Assembly: GCA_002361175.1 (NCBI GenBank)
Contig: DESG01000178.1
Span: 1-51,867 of the forward strand
Origin: Lachnoclostridium sp. UBA3320
Lineage (GTDB): Bacteria > Bacillota > Clostridia > Lachnospirales > Lachnospiraceae
Direction of reading: 5' to 3'
DNA length: 51,867 nt
Positions 41,245 through 49,980 of the stretch are shown piece after piece (position 1 is the first letter of the stretch; each line of letters opens with the position of its first letter). The translations under genes and the position numbers were made by a program. The notes beneath the pieces were generated by a model. The model ran no database searches. It worked only from the letters and a program-made list of their open reading frames with translations, and was not told the DNA's origin.

Positions 41245-43110
41245 TTAATTTCTCTTTTCAACGCAGACGCCACAATTAAATTTCGCTGCACCACAACCAG
41301 CACATTTCTCTCGACAGTTTGGTGTCACTATTTCCGCCTTTGAATTAAGGTATTCCTTAAACATAAATTCCTTAGTAACTCCTATATCAATAAAATCCCA
41401 TGGAAATATCTCGTCTTCTTCTCTCTCTCTTCTGATATAAAATTCCATATCAACATTTTTGTCCTTAAATGCATCAATCCACTTGTCATAACAAAAATAT
41501 TCTGTCCATGCATCGAACATACAGCCATTTTCATAAGCTTGTCTAATAACACTGCAAAGCTTTCTGTCACCTCTTGCAAATACACCTTCAAGCTCTGAAA
41601 CATCTTCGTCATGACAGTTATATTTTATACTTCTGGCATTTAATTGCTCCCTTACCTTAGATAAAAGAAAATCACGTTTTTTAGCTGCTTCTTCTTTAGT
41701 GTCCATAGGCGCCCACTGAAAAGGGGTAAAAGGTTTTGGTACAAATATTGAAGTGCTTGTGACAATATTAACCCTGCCATTTCTCTTTTCTTTTGGAATA
41801 GTATAATATTCTCTTGCAATTTTATCTGAAAGAATGGCTATGCCCTCTACATCGTCATAAGTTTCACCTGGCAGACCAAGCATAAAGTAAAGCTTGACCC
41901 TATTCCAACCTCCTAGAAAAGCATCCATAGCGCCATTTAATATCTCTTCTTCTGAAAGCCCCTTATTAATAACATTTCTCATACGCTGCGTTCCAGCCTC
42001 TGGCGCAAATGTAAGACTGCTTTTTCTTACATCCTGTATTTTGGACATAACATCTAGTGCGAATGCATCAATACGAAGCGAAGGAAGTGCAATATTTATC
42101 TTTTTATCCTTAAATTCATCCATCAACCAGTATACAAGCTCTGGCAATTCTTTATAATCACTTGAACTTAAAGAACTTAAAGTAATCTCATTATATCCTG
42201 TAGCTTTAAGCATTGTCTTGGCGTGTTTTTTAAGAAAGTCTAAGCTTCGTGGTCTTATTGGGCGGTAAATCATACCTGCTTGACAAAATCTACAGCCTCG
42301 TATACAGCCTCTTTGTATCTCAAGCACTACTCTATCTTGCGTAGCCTTTATATAAGGCACAAGTGGCTTTTGTGGATAGTACGTCTCTGACATATCAAGT
42401 TCTACTTGTTTTACAACAGTTTTTGCAGCTTCATAAACTGTCGGATTAAACTCTTTAAGAGTGCCATCTTCATTATACGAAACATTATAAAACTGCGGAA
42501 CATATATTCCAGGAATTGCAGCCGCCATTTTAAGAAAATCAAGCCTATCTTTTTCAGATGATTTCCACTCCTTATATTTGTCCATAAGCTTATAATACGC
42601 AGTTTCTCCCTCACCTATATAAAACATATCAAAAAAGTCTGCTATAGGTTCAGGGTTGTAGGCACATGGTCCACCACCTATTACAAAAGGGTCGGCATTT
42701 GTTCTGTCCTTTGCATTAAGCGCAATTCCTGATAAATCCAGAATTTGTAAAATATTTGTATAACACATTTCATATTGAAGAGTGATTCCTAAAAAGTCAA
42801 AATCCTTAACAGGCTGTTGGCTTTCAAGTGCAAAAAGCGGGATATTGTCACGCCGCATTATACTGTCAAGGTCAGGCCAGGGGGAATACACCCTTTCACA
42901 GTATATATCATCACGCTTGTTAAACATATCATAAAGTATCTGTATTCCAAGATGTGACATACCAATTTCATATACATCCGGAAAACACATACAGAAGCGA
43001 ATTGCCACATCTTTTGGGTTTTTAACTACCATATTTATTTCGCCGCCAATATATCTTGCTGGCTTTTCTATAGATAAAAGTATTTCATCGCTTAATGCTA
43101 ATTTTCTCAT
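41245..43110 (-). CDS. TIGR03960 family B12-binding-domain radical SAM protein
   Basis: 621 residues from the ATG at 43108-43110 (GGAGGACTGAC upstream; a longer frame has no ribosome site). N-terminal B12-binding-like domain, then radical-SAM triad CIRGCRFCQAG, SPAM domain with SLSSSDYKELPEL, and a Cys-rich end (CREKCAGCGAAKFNCGVC). Unknown substrate. Forms a conserved set with the next two genes. Confidence 0.9.
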   Translation of the reverse strand: MRKLALSDEILLSIEKPARYIGGEINMVVKNPKDVAIRFCMCFPDVYEIGMSHLGIQILYDMFNKRDDIYCERVYSPWPDLDSIMRRDNIPLFALESQQPVKDFDFLGITLQYEMCYTNILQILDLSGIALNAKDRTNADPFVIGGGPCAYNPEPIADFFDMFYIGEGETAYYKLMDKYKEWKSSEKDRLDFLKMAAAIPGIYVPQFYNVSYNEDGTLKEFNPTVYEAAKTVVKQVELDMSETYYPQKPLVPYIKATQDRVVLEIQRGCIRGCRFCQAGMIYRPIRPRSLDFLKKHAKTMLKATGYNEITLSSLSSSDYKELPELVYWLMDEFKDKKINIALPSLRIDAFALDVMSKIQDVRKSSLTFAPEAGTQRMRNVINKGLSEEEILNGAMDAFLGGWNRVKLYFMLGLPGETYDDVEGIAILSDKIAREYYTIPKEKRNGRVNIVTSTSIFVPKPFTPFQWAPMDTKEEAAKKRDFLLSKVREQLNARSIKYNCHDEDVSELEGVFARGDRKLCSVIRQAYENGCMFDAWTEYFCYDKWIDAFKDKNVDMEFYIRREREEDEIFPWDFIDIGVTKEFMFKEYLNSKAEIVTPNCREKCAGCGAAKFNCGVCVEKRN

Positions 43111-43111
43111 G

Positions 43112-43477
43112 TCAGTCCTCCAGTGAATTATACCATCCCACAATCTTATTTGCTACTTCACCTGTCTTTTTTACAATACTGTCCCAGTAGTCACTTTTAT
43201 TAAGATAATCCATTACATAATCTTTATCAAATCCATTGTAAGAAAAATTGTTGTAAAAAGCAATTCCTAAAATTAAAAAAAGCATTCCTGCCGCCATAAG
43301 CCTAAGTAAACCAAAAGAATGCTTTTCTTTGGCATCTTCTGTGTCCTGCTCACTTTTTAAAGATTGCGGATGCTCTGAAAATGCCATTTTTGCTTCATAA
43401 ACTTTTTCTGAACGTGATTTTTGGGGAGCTTCTTCCCTAGACGTATTATACTGGTATCTAGAATTTTCTCTGTACAT
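43112..43477 (-). CDS. Small single-pass membrane protein, function unknown
   Basis: 121 residues from the ATG at 43475-43477, 9 bases after AAAGGA. Cytoplasmic, charged and Ser/Glu-rich N-terminal half, one membrane helix (about 64-80, LMAAGMLFLILGIAFYN), then a short external part with NKSDYWDSIVKKTGEVAN. No family recognised. It precedes the radical-SAM gene, whose start overlaps its end by a few bases. Confidence 0.6.
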   Translation of the reverse strand: MYRENSRYQYNTSREEAPQKSRSEKVYEAKMAFSEHPQSLKSEQDTEDAKEKHSFGLLRLMAAGMLFLILGIAFYNNFSYNGFDKDYVMDYLNKSDYWDSIVKKTGEVANKIVGWYNSLED

Positions 43478-43478
43478 A

Positions 43479-43520
43479 GTGCATATTCCTTTCAATTATT
43501 ATCTGATAAAGTATATGCAC
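43479..43520 (-). promoter_or_regulatory. Hairpin around the ribosome site of the small membrane protein
   Basis: Arms GTGCATAT (43513-43520, minus) and ATATGCAC (43479-43486, minus) enclose the AAAGGA ribosome site and stop just before the ATG, so pairing could hold the site in a loop. No T run follows. Confidence 0.3.
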
Positions 43521-43543
43521 TGTCTGACAAATTTATATTTACT

Positions 43544-44560
43544 TTAATCATTGTTCCATCCCATACCAGGATATTCATTACACTTTTCTCTTGTAAGTAA
43601 GTTTTTAATTGCCTGTGTTGCAGAAGTACCTTCAAAAAGTACTTTATTTACCTGTTCTACTATAGGCATTGACACATTGTATTTCTTTGCAAGTTCAAAC
43701 ACCGCTTTAGCAGAATAAACGCCTTCTACAACTTGATTCACTTCATCCATTGCCTCTTTTACAGACTTGCCCTTGCCAATAAGATATCCTGCATTGTGGT
43801 TACGACTGTGGTTACTTGTACATGTAACAATTAAGTCGCCGATGCCTGAAAGTCCTGAAAATGTCTCAATCCTGCCACCCATAGCAGTGCCAAGGCGAAC
43901 AATTTCTGCGATTCCTCTTGTAATAAGCGCTGCTTTAGTATTATCACCAAAACCAAGCCCATCACTTACACCTGCTGCAAGTGCTATAACATTTTTAACA
44001 GAGCCTCCAAGTTCAATACCTGTTATATCAGGGCTTGTATAAACACGAAATACATCATTCATAAATATTTCCTGTATAAATGCAGCAGAATCTTCATTAT
44101 CAGAGCCAACTACAACTGTAGTAGGCATACCAACAGAAACTTCCTCTGCATGGCTTGGACCTGAAAGTACGCTTACATCTGCTTCTGGTATTTCTTCACA
44201 TATTATCTCTCTTAATGTTTTAAGAGTACTTTCCTCTATGCCTTTTGCGACATTTACTATATGTTGCCCTTTAGGCACATATGCTGCTGCCCTTTTAGCT
44301 GTTTCTCTTATATAAGGAGACGCTACAGAAAACACTATTAAATCAAATCCATTACATGCTTCTTCCAAATTATCAGTGATAACAACATTCTCAGGAAGCT
44401 TTACGCCAGGAAGTCTGTCCTTATGCTCCCTATTTTCACTTAACATCTTAACTTCCGCAGCAACAGCTGACCACAAAGTTACATCATGACCATTTTTAGC
44501 GAGCATAACTGCAAGTGCAGTACCCCAGCTGCCTGATCCCAAAAAACTTACCTTACTCAT
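43544..44560 (-). CDS. gpsA: Glycerol-3-phosphate dehydrogenase, NAD(P)-dependent
   Basis: Makes sn-glycerol-3-phosphate from dihydroxyacetone phosphate for phospholipid synthesis, in the cytoplasm. 338 residues from the ATG at 44558-44560 (GGAGGAATAAA upstream). The nucleotide loop GSGSWGTALA, the catalytic lysine in GSVKNVIALAAG and the late GIGDLIVTC segment are present. It follows plsY, which uses its product. Confidence 0.96.
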   Translation of the reverse strand: MSKVSFLGSGSWGTALAVMLAKNGHDVTLWSAVAAEVKMLSENREHKDRLPGVKLPENVVITDNLEEACNGFDLIVFSVASPYIRETAKRAAAYVPKGQHIVNVAKGIEESTLKTLREIICEEIPEADVSVLSGPSHAEEVSVGMPTTVVVGSDNEDSAAFIQEIFMNDVFRVYTSPDITGIELGGSVKNVIALAAGVSDGLGFGDNTKAALITRGIAEIVRLGTAMGGRIETFSGLSGIGDLIVTCTSNHSRNHNAGYLIGKGKSVKEAMDEVNQVVEGVYSAKAVFELAKKYNVSMPIVEQVNKVLFEGTSATQAIKNLLTREKCNEYPGMGWNND

Positions 44561-44584
44561 TTTATTCCTCCACAAAAAGTATTA

Positions 44585-45205
44585 TTATTTTTTATTTCCC
44601 CAAAGCTTATTTTCAGTGCCATTTAAAAGCCTTACAATATTCTGCCTATGTTGGTAATATGCCAGTGCTGTAAAAAACAGGCTTATAACAAGCATATGTA
44701 CAAAATGTGCATTGTTATGGTATAAAGCAACTGTATTAGCAGGAATATACCATGCAACAATAAGCGAACCAACTGAAACATATCTCGTAAGTGCAACAGC
44801 TCCTATAAATAGTGTCAGTCCTATAACTATAACTAAGGGATGTGCTGTTGCAGTTACAACTGCTGCCGTAACTGCTATCCCTTTGCCACCTTTAAATTTA
44901 AGATAGAATGGGTAATTATGTCCAAGCACAACTCCAAGCCCTATATATAGGCATAATAGATACCAATTTTGTTGTGTGCCAATAAATAACCTTACAATTA
45001 GTACAGGTATTGCTCCTTTTAAAAAATCACCAACAAATGTCATAAGTGCAGGAAGTTTTCCAAGTGTACGCAGTACATTAGTAGTGCCTGCATTGCCACT
45101 GCCGCTGTTTCTGATATCCATGTGATAAAACTTTCCAACAATATAAGCACTTGAGATACAGCCACAAAAATATCCTATCACCAAACATAACAAATTCCAT
45201 GTCAT
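44585..45205 (-). CDS. plsY: Glycerol-3-phosphate acyltransferase PlsY
   Basis: Integral membrane enzyme of 206 residues that acylates glycerol-3-phosphate from acyl-phosphate. Motifs are SGNAGTTNVLRTLGK, the GHNYPFYLKFKGGKGIA segment and a YVSVGS loop, with five membrane helices by hydropathy. It stands 24 bases upstream of gpsA in the same operon. Confidence 0.96.
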   Translation of the reverse strand: MTWNLLCLVIGYFCGCISSAYIVGKFYHMDIRNSGSGNAGTTNVLRTLGKLPALMTFVGDFLKGAIPVLIVRLFIGTQQNWYLLCLYIGLGVVLGHNYPFYLKFKGGKGIAVTAAVVTATAHPLVIVIGLTLFIGAVALTRYVSVGSLIVAWYIPANTVALYHNNAHFVHMLVISLFFTALAYYQHRQNIVRLLNGTENKLWGNKK

Positions 45206-45248
45206 AGTTACCCTCCATCCACATAACTATACAAGCTGCTTAACTTTT

Positions 45249-46568
45249 TTAGTCATTTCTCTTTTCTCGGACAATAAACTTTAAAGGTGTTCCCACAAAC
45301 CCAAAAGCTTCCCTTATTTTATTTTCAATATATCTTGTATAAGAGAAATGCATAAGCTTTTTATCATTTACAAATATTATAAAAGTCGGTGGACCTACAC
45401 TTACTTGTGTTATATAATAAATTTTAAGCTGGCGTCCTTTATCTGAAGGCGGCTGCTGTAATGCTACTGCCTCTGTAAGAATTTCATTAAGCACTCCTGT
45501 GGCAATTCGCAGTGAATGATTCTGTATAACGATATCAAGTTTGTCAAAAAGTTTTGAAATACGCTGCCCTGTCTTTGCAGATATAAAAATAATCTCTGCA
45601 TACTGCATAAATGATAAAACATTTCTTATTTTTTTAGTATACTCTTTTACTGAGTTATTATTTTTTTCAACTGCGTCCCATTTATTTACTGCTATTATTA
45701 TGCCACGTCCACGGTCATGTGCAATTCCTGCAATTTTAGCATCTTGTTCAGTAACACCTTCTGTCGCATCTATAACAAGCACTACCACATCTGCACGTTC
45801 CACAGCAGAAACTGTGCGGAGTATACTATATCGTTCAATCTCTTCTTTTATCTTGTTTTTGCGTCTAAGCCCAGCAGTATCTATAAATACATACTCTCTA
45901 TCCTGCCACTTGACAGAAGTGTCAACCGCATCTCTTGTAGTGCCAGCTATATCAGATACTATAAGTCTGTTTTCACCAAGAATCTTATTTATAATCGAAG
46001 ATTTGCCAACATTTGGTTTGCCAACAATGGCAACACGAGGTCTTTCATCTTCGTTTATTTCTGTATCTGATGTAAAAAATGCTGTAACCTCGTCAAGCAT
46101 ATCGCCAATTCCCAGTTTGCTTGTAGATGAAACTGGAAATGGCTCACCAATACCTAAGTTATAAAATTCATACACATCAGGCATATATTTTTCAAAATTG
46201 TCAACTTTATTTACAACAAGCACAATTCTTTTGTTTGCCTTGCGAAGCATATCTGCTACTTTAAAATCAGCATCAGTAACACCCTGCTTTACATCTACGA
46301 CAAACATAACGACATCTGCCATTTCTATAGCCATAAGTGCCTGCTCTCTCATATCCTTTAACATCTGATTTTTAGTCACAGGTTCAATACCACCTGTATC
46401 CATTATTGTAAATGAATAATTCAGCCATGACACATCAGCATAAATACGGTCTCTTGTCACTCCAGGAGTGTCCTTTACAATAGATATCCTTTCACCTGCA
46501 ATCATATTAAAAAGCGTAGACTTGCCAACATTTGGCCGCCCTACGATTGCAACAACTGGTTTACTCAA
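45249..46568 (-). CDS. der: GTPase Der (EngA)
   Basis: Two tandem GTPase domains plus a KH-like domain, 439 residues; ribosome assembly factor for the 50S subunit. P-loops are GRPNVGKST at 10-18 and GKPNVGKSS at about 181-189, both followed by DTxG switch motifs and NKxD specificity motifs. It starts at TTG 46568, with GGTGA close upstream, an uncommon start for an essential gene. Confidence 0.95.
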   Translation of the reverse strand: MSKPVVAIVGRPNVGKSTLFNMIAGERISIVKDTPGVTRDRIYADVSWLNYSFTIMDTGGIEPVTKNQMLKDMREQALMAIEMADVVMFVVDVKQGVTDADFKVADMLRKANKRIVLVVNKVDNFEKYMPDVYEFYNLGIGEPFPVSSTSKLGIGDMLDEVTAFFTSDTEINEDERPRVAIVGKPNVGKSSIINKILGENRLIVSDIAGTTRDAVDTSVKWQDREYVFIDTAGLRRKNKIKEEIERYSILRTVSAVERADVVVLVIDATEGVTEQDAKIAGIAHDRGRGIIIAVNKWDAVEKNNNSVKEYTKKIRNVLSFMQYAEIIFISAKTGQRISKLFDKLDIVIQNHSLRIATGVLNEILTEAVALQQPPSDKGRQLKIYYITQVSVGPPTFIIFVNDKKLMHFSYTRYIENKIREAFGFVGTPLKFIVREKRND

Positions 46569-46592
46569 TTAATCACCGTACCTTTCTGTACT

Positions 46593-47756
46593 TTACTTAT
46601 TTGTCTCTTCAATATTCTTTGAAAGAAAATCTTTAACTTTGTCATATATTATCTCGTTATTTATAATACTTTCTGAACCTGTACCATAATACTGTTTTAA
46701 AAGCTTATCAAGTTCTTTTTGGTCAGCAACATTAAACTGTTTAATATACTCGTTAAGAGTCTTTTTAAACTCATCTTCCTCAACTGTAATATTCTCTTTT
46801 TCAGCTATTGCATTAATAACAAGCCTTTGGCTTAAATCATTCTTTGCGCTTGTCTCAACCTGATTTTCAAAATCTTCAGATGACATATTTTGCGATGCCA
46901 GATAATCGTCAAGGCTTACATTTTGCTGCTCAAGATAATAAGTAACAGGGGTTCTATACTGTGTTTTTACTTCATCAAGCAACGCTTCTGGATAGTTATT
47001 TACAGTTGAATTATCATAAACATACTTTAGTGCAAGGTCTTCAATAACAGTATTACGTATATATTCGTTATAATCGTTAGCAGTATTTTTATAATCAGAG
47101 TCAAAATCTTTAAAATTATTCTTTACAAATGAATCAGAAAGCTTTGGATATACAACTTTATAATTGATTGTTACTGTAAATACAGCAGGCTTTCCCTCTA
47201 GTTCAGTATTATTGCCATACTCCTCTGGAAATGTCACATCTATATCATAAGTCTTGCCAACCTTTTTGCCAATAAGCGCATCCTCAAAACCGTCAATAAA
47301 CCTATGAGAGCCTATTTTAAGGTCATAGCCATCAGGCTGGTTTTCTTTTGTACATGAACCACCATTAAACTCCTTGCCATCTACCTTGCCAACATAATAA
47401 ATATTAACAGTGTTCCCAAGCTTTACAGTGCCTTTTTTCACTTTGTTATAATTGCCTGTCTGTTCAATGTTTGAAGTAATTGTTGTCTTTGTCTGGTTAT
47501 CAATATCAGACTTAGTTAAGCTAATTACGGAATAGTCTCCTATATCAACATAATCAGAATACTTAATATCATCATTGGCAGCAGATTCACTATTACTGTC
47601 GTTATTACTTTTGTCATCACTGCTTGTTTTATCCAAACTTTCACTACTGCTCTGGCTGCTGTCATCAGAAGCAGTAGAGCCGCAGCCTGTAAAGGGTAGT
47701 GCCACAGAGGCACATAATAATAATGCCAGAAATTTACTATACTTTATCAAATCCAT
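46593..47756 (-). CDS. Trigger-factor-like FKBP peptidyl-prolyl isomerase lipoprotein
   Basis: 387 residues. A signal peptide ending in lipobox FTGC is followed by a Ser/Asp-rich linker, an FKBP PPIase domain (NTVNIYYVGKVDGKEFNGG, then GSHRFIDGFEDALIG) and a long helical trigger-factor C-terminal domain. This would make it an extracellular, lipid-anchored folding factor for secreted proteins, analogous to PrsA. The ATG at 47756 touches the GGAGGA site, so the TTG at 47750, seven bases after it, may be the true start. Confidence 0.85.
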   Translation of the reverse strand: MDLIKYSKFLALLLCASVALPFTGCGSTASDDSSQSSSESLDKTSSDDKSNNDSNSESAANDDIKYSDYVDIGDYSVISLTKSDIDNQTKTTITSNIEQTGNYNKVKKGTVKLGNTVNIYYVGKVDGKEFNGGSCTKENQPDGYDLKIGSHRFIDGFEDALIGKKVGKTYDIDVTFPEEYGNNTELEGKPAVFTVTINYKVVYPKLSDSFVKNNFKDFDSDYKNTANDYNEYIRNTVIEDLALKYVYDNSTVNNYPEALLDEVKTQYRTPVTYYLEQQNVSLDDYLASQNMSSEDFENQVETSAKNDLSQRLVINAIAEKENITVEEDEFKKTLNEYIKQFNVADQKELDKLLKQYYGTGSESIINNEIIYDKVKDFLSKNIEETNK

Positions 47757-47858
47757 TCCTCCAATATAATTAATCTTATAATACAACATTTTCCGTTATA
47801 CCACAAAACTGTAAAAAAATAAAGCATTTTCAGAAAAACTTCACAAAAATATCTTTTC

Positions 47859-47887
47859 TTGACTAGAAATAAAAAAAACTGTATATT
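47859..47887 (+). promoter_or_regulatory. Promoter of the PRPP synthetase gene
   Basis: TTGACT (47859-47864) and TATATT (47882-47887), 17 bases apart. Confidence 0.6.
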
Positions 47888-47891
47888 TAAT

Positions 47892-47931
47892 ATTGCCAAA
47901 AGATATCGCTATAATATCAATCACTGGCAAT
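47892..47931 (+). promoter_or_regulatory. Inverted repeat in the PRPP synthetase leader
   Basis: ATTGCCA (47892-47898) and TGGCAAT (47925-47931) flank an AT-rich 26-base stretch directly after the -10 element. It could be a leader stem or an operator pair; no T run follows. Confidence 0.35.
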
Positions 47932-47977
47932 TTATTAAAATCATTATATAAGACCATAGAATAGAATGGAGGGCATT

Positions 47978-49147
47978 ATGTCAAGCAGAAAATTTAACGA
48001 ATCTATGCCACTTGCTCCACTTAAAATTATAACCATCGGAAACTGTGCCGAAATAAGTGGAAAAATAGATAAACTAATTGTAAAACGTAGGAAAAGTGCT
48101 CTTTTAAATGCAGAGAAGCCAGCTTTTAAAATGTCAGGATATGATGCAGATACATACCTTGTGCCATTTGAGTGTCCAAGATTTGGAACAGGCGAGGGCA
48201 AGGCTGTTATAAATAAATCTATAAGAGGTACTGACCTTTTTATAATCGCTGATATTGTAAATTATAGTCTTACTTATACCATGCGTGGATTCAAGTCATA
48301 TATGTCCCCAGATGATTACTTTATGGATCTTAAACGTGTAATTATGGCGTGCAGCGGACAAGCTAGACGAATTACTGTAATTATGCCTTATCTATATGAA
48401 GGCCGACAGCATATTCGTGTTGTCAATGAATCACTTGACTGTGCACAGGCACTTCAAGAACTTATTGCAATGGGTGTTGAAACCATTATAACATTTGACG
48501 CTCATGACAACCGTGTACAAAATGCAATTCCAATCCATGGCTTTGATAACTTCTTTACATCATATCAGTTTATAAGCACATTTCTTAAAAATAACTCAGA
48601 TATGATAGTAGACAAAGACCATCTTATGATAGTAAGCCCAGACGAAGGCGGTATGCGCAGAGCTGTGTACTATGCAAATCTTCTTGAAGTCGGAATGGGT
48701 ATGTTTTATAAAAGACGTGATTATTCAAAATTTATAAATGGTGAACACCCTGTAGTTTCATTTGAATTTTTGGGAAATACTGCTGCTGATAAAGATGTAA
48801 TTATTGTTGATGATATGATAGCCTCCGGACACACAGCATTTGAAACAGCAAAAGAACTTAGAAAGATGAATGTTAGAAAAATTATTATTTGCGCTACTTT
48901 TGGTTTATTTTCAGGAGGAATAGGTGAAATTGACAAAGCATATGAACAACATATATTTGACCAGATATACACAACAAATCTATGCTACTGTCCAGAAGAG
49001 GTAAAAAACAGAGAATATTACCACAGCGTTGATTTAAGTAGTTATATAGCACTTATTATTGATACATTAAATCATGATACAAGTGTTAATGATATAATGG
49101 ATGCTACTACAAGAATACAAAAATTATTGGCAAAAAGAAAGCAGTAA
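47978..49147 (+). CDS. prs: Ribose-phosphate pyrophosphokinase (divergent, long form)
   Basis: Makes PRPP from ribose-5-phosphate and ATP for purine, pyrimidine, His and Trp synthesis. 389 residues, against about 315 for the classical enzyme, because of an N-terminal extension and a C-terminal tail. FDAHDNRVQNA corresponds to the metal/ATP segment and VIIVDDMIASGHTAFE to the PRPP loop. The start is ATG 47978, since GGAGGG (47968-47973) precedes it by 4 bases; ATG 47966 is in frame but overlaps that site. Monocistronic, with promoter and terminator. Confidence 0.85.
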   Translation: MSSRKFNESMPLAPLKIITIGNCAEISGKIDKLIVKRRKSALLNAEKPAFKMSGYDADTYLVPFECPRFGTGEGKAVINKSIRGTDLFIIADIVNYSLTYTMRGFKSYMSPDDYFMDLKRVIMACSGQARRITVIMPYLYEGRQHIRVVNESLDCAQALQELIAMGVETIITFDAHDNRVQNAIPIHGFDNFFTSYQFISTFLKNNSDMIVDKDHLMIVSPDEGGMRRAVYYANLLEVGMGMFYKRRDYSKFINGEHPVVSFEFLGNTAADKDVIIVDDMIASGHTAFETAKELRKMNVRKIIICATFGLFSGGIGEIDKAYEQHIFDQIYTTNLCYCPEEVKNREYYHSVDLSSYIALIIDTLNHDTSVNDIMDATTRIQKLLAKRKQ

Positions 49148-49170
49148 CTTTGCCATAATAGATTCCTAAT

Positions 49171-49209
49171 GGGAAAACCATAGAGCCACTTCTATGGCTT
49201 TCCCTTTTT
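49171..49209 (+). terminator. Terminator of the PRPP synthetase gene
   Basis: A long hairpin pairs GGGAAA-CCATAG with CTATGG-TTTCCC around a short loop and is followed by five T. Confidence 0.8.
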
Positions 49210-49231
49210 CTATGTCCAATAAAGAGAAAGT

Positions 49232-49660
49232 TTATCCCAAATGTAATTGCGCTTTTAATGCATCCTGTAAAACCTGTGAAAAGTTGATACCTTTTTCCAA
49301 TGCGGCATTATTAAGCCATGCTGGAATTGTGAGGGTTTTTTTGACAGATTTTTCAAAATGTTCTTTTGCATATGAAGCTACATCCACGGAAATTATATTG
49401 ACGAAAGATTCACACATAGGCGCATCTAGGTCAAGTTCTTTTGCAACAGCTTGTGGGTCAATATCAGATAATTTGGATGGTTTCGGGATATTATCCCCAT
49501 CCATTTGACAAGTATGAAGATAACCAGCTAGACATTCGACAGCCATTTCCATAGCATCTTCAAAAGTATCTCCACACGTGGAAAGCCAGTTAAGGTCGGG
49601 AAACACTACGGAATAACCATTATCTTCGTGAAAAAAACAGGCTGGATACATTGATAACAT
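49232..49660 (-). CDS. hicB: HicB family antitoxin
   Basis: 142 residues. The N-terminal half has the partial RNase H-like HicB fold (GYSVVFPDLNWLSTCGDTFEDAMEMA), and the C-terminal part has a short DNA-binding segment (TLTIPAWLNNAALEKGINFSQVLQDAL) typical of ribbon-helix-helix ends. It neutralises HicA and represses the operon. It follows hicA by 44 bases with its own AGGAGGT site. Confidence 0.9.
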   Translation of the reverse strand: MLSMYPACFFHEDNGYSVVFPDLNWLSTCGDTFEDAMEMAVECLAGYLHTCQMDGDNIPKPSKLSDIDPQAVAKELDLDAPMCESFVNIISVDVASYAKEHFEKSVKKTLTIPAWLNNAALEKGINFSQVLQDALKAQLHLG

Positions 49661-49704
49661 TTAATACACCTCCTAATTTATTTAAAGGGTTGAAGGCAGT
49701 GGGG

Positions 49705-49893
49705 CTATTTAAGCTCTGCCTGTCTTTTGATGGAATTTTCTGTACCTTTGGGAAGGTCTTTTTTGTGAAAAGGTATTGTAACTTTTCCTCGTTTAGTCGG
49801 ATGTATGTAATTTTTGTGAGAACCTTCTTGGTTTTTGAATATCCATCCGTCTGCAAGAATTAGTTTTTCCATCTCCCTTGGTTTCATTGGCAT
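49705..49893 (-). CDS. hicA: HicA family mRNA interferase toxin
   Basis: 62-residue dsRBD-like toxin that cuts mRNA. The active histidine is in the EGSHKNYIHP motif; MPMKPREMEKLILADGW starts it and IPFHKKDLPKGT ends the core. AGGAGG lies 8 bases before the ATG (49891-49893). Confidence 0.92.
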   Translation of the reverse strand: MPMKPREMEKLILADGWIFKNQEGSHKNYIHPTKRGKVTIPFHKKDLPKGTENSIKRQAELK

Positions 49894-49916
49894 TTTGTTT
49901 TCCTCCTTGCATTATT

Positions 49917-49953
49917 ATAATAGCACATAATACGTGTTTCATCAATACGTATT
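49917..49953 (-). promoter_or_regulatory. hicAB promoter with repeated AATACGT operator
   Basis: TTGATG (49940-49945) and TATTAT (49917-49922) on the minus strand, 17 bases apart. AATACGT occurs at 49929-49935 and 49944-49950, the second within the palindrome AATACGTATT. The repeats overlap the promoter, fitting HicB autorepression. Confidence 0.55.
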
Positions 49954-49980
49954 TAAAAGCTTCTTTTGTAGCTGCACTCA

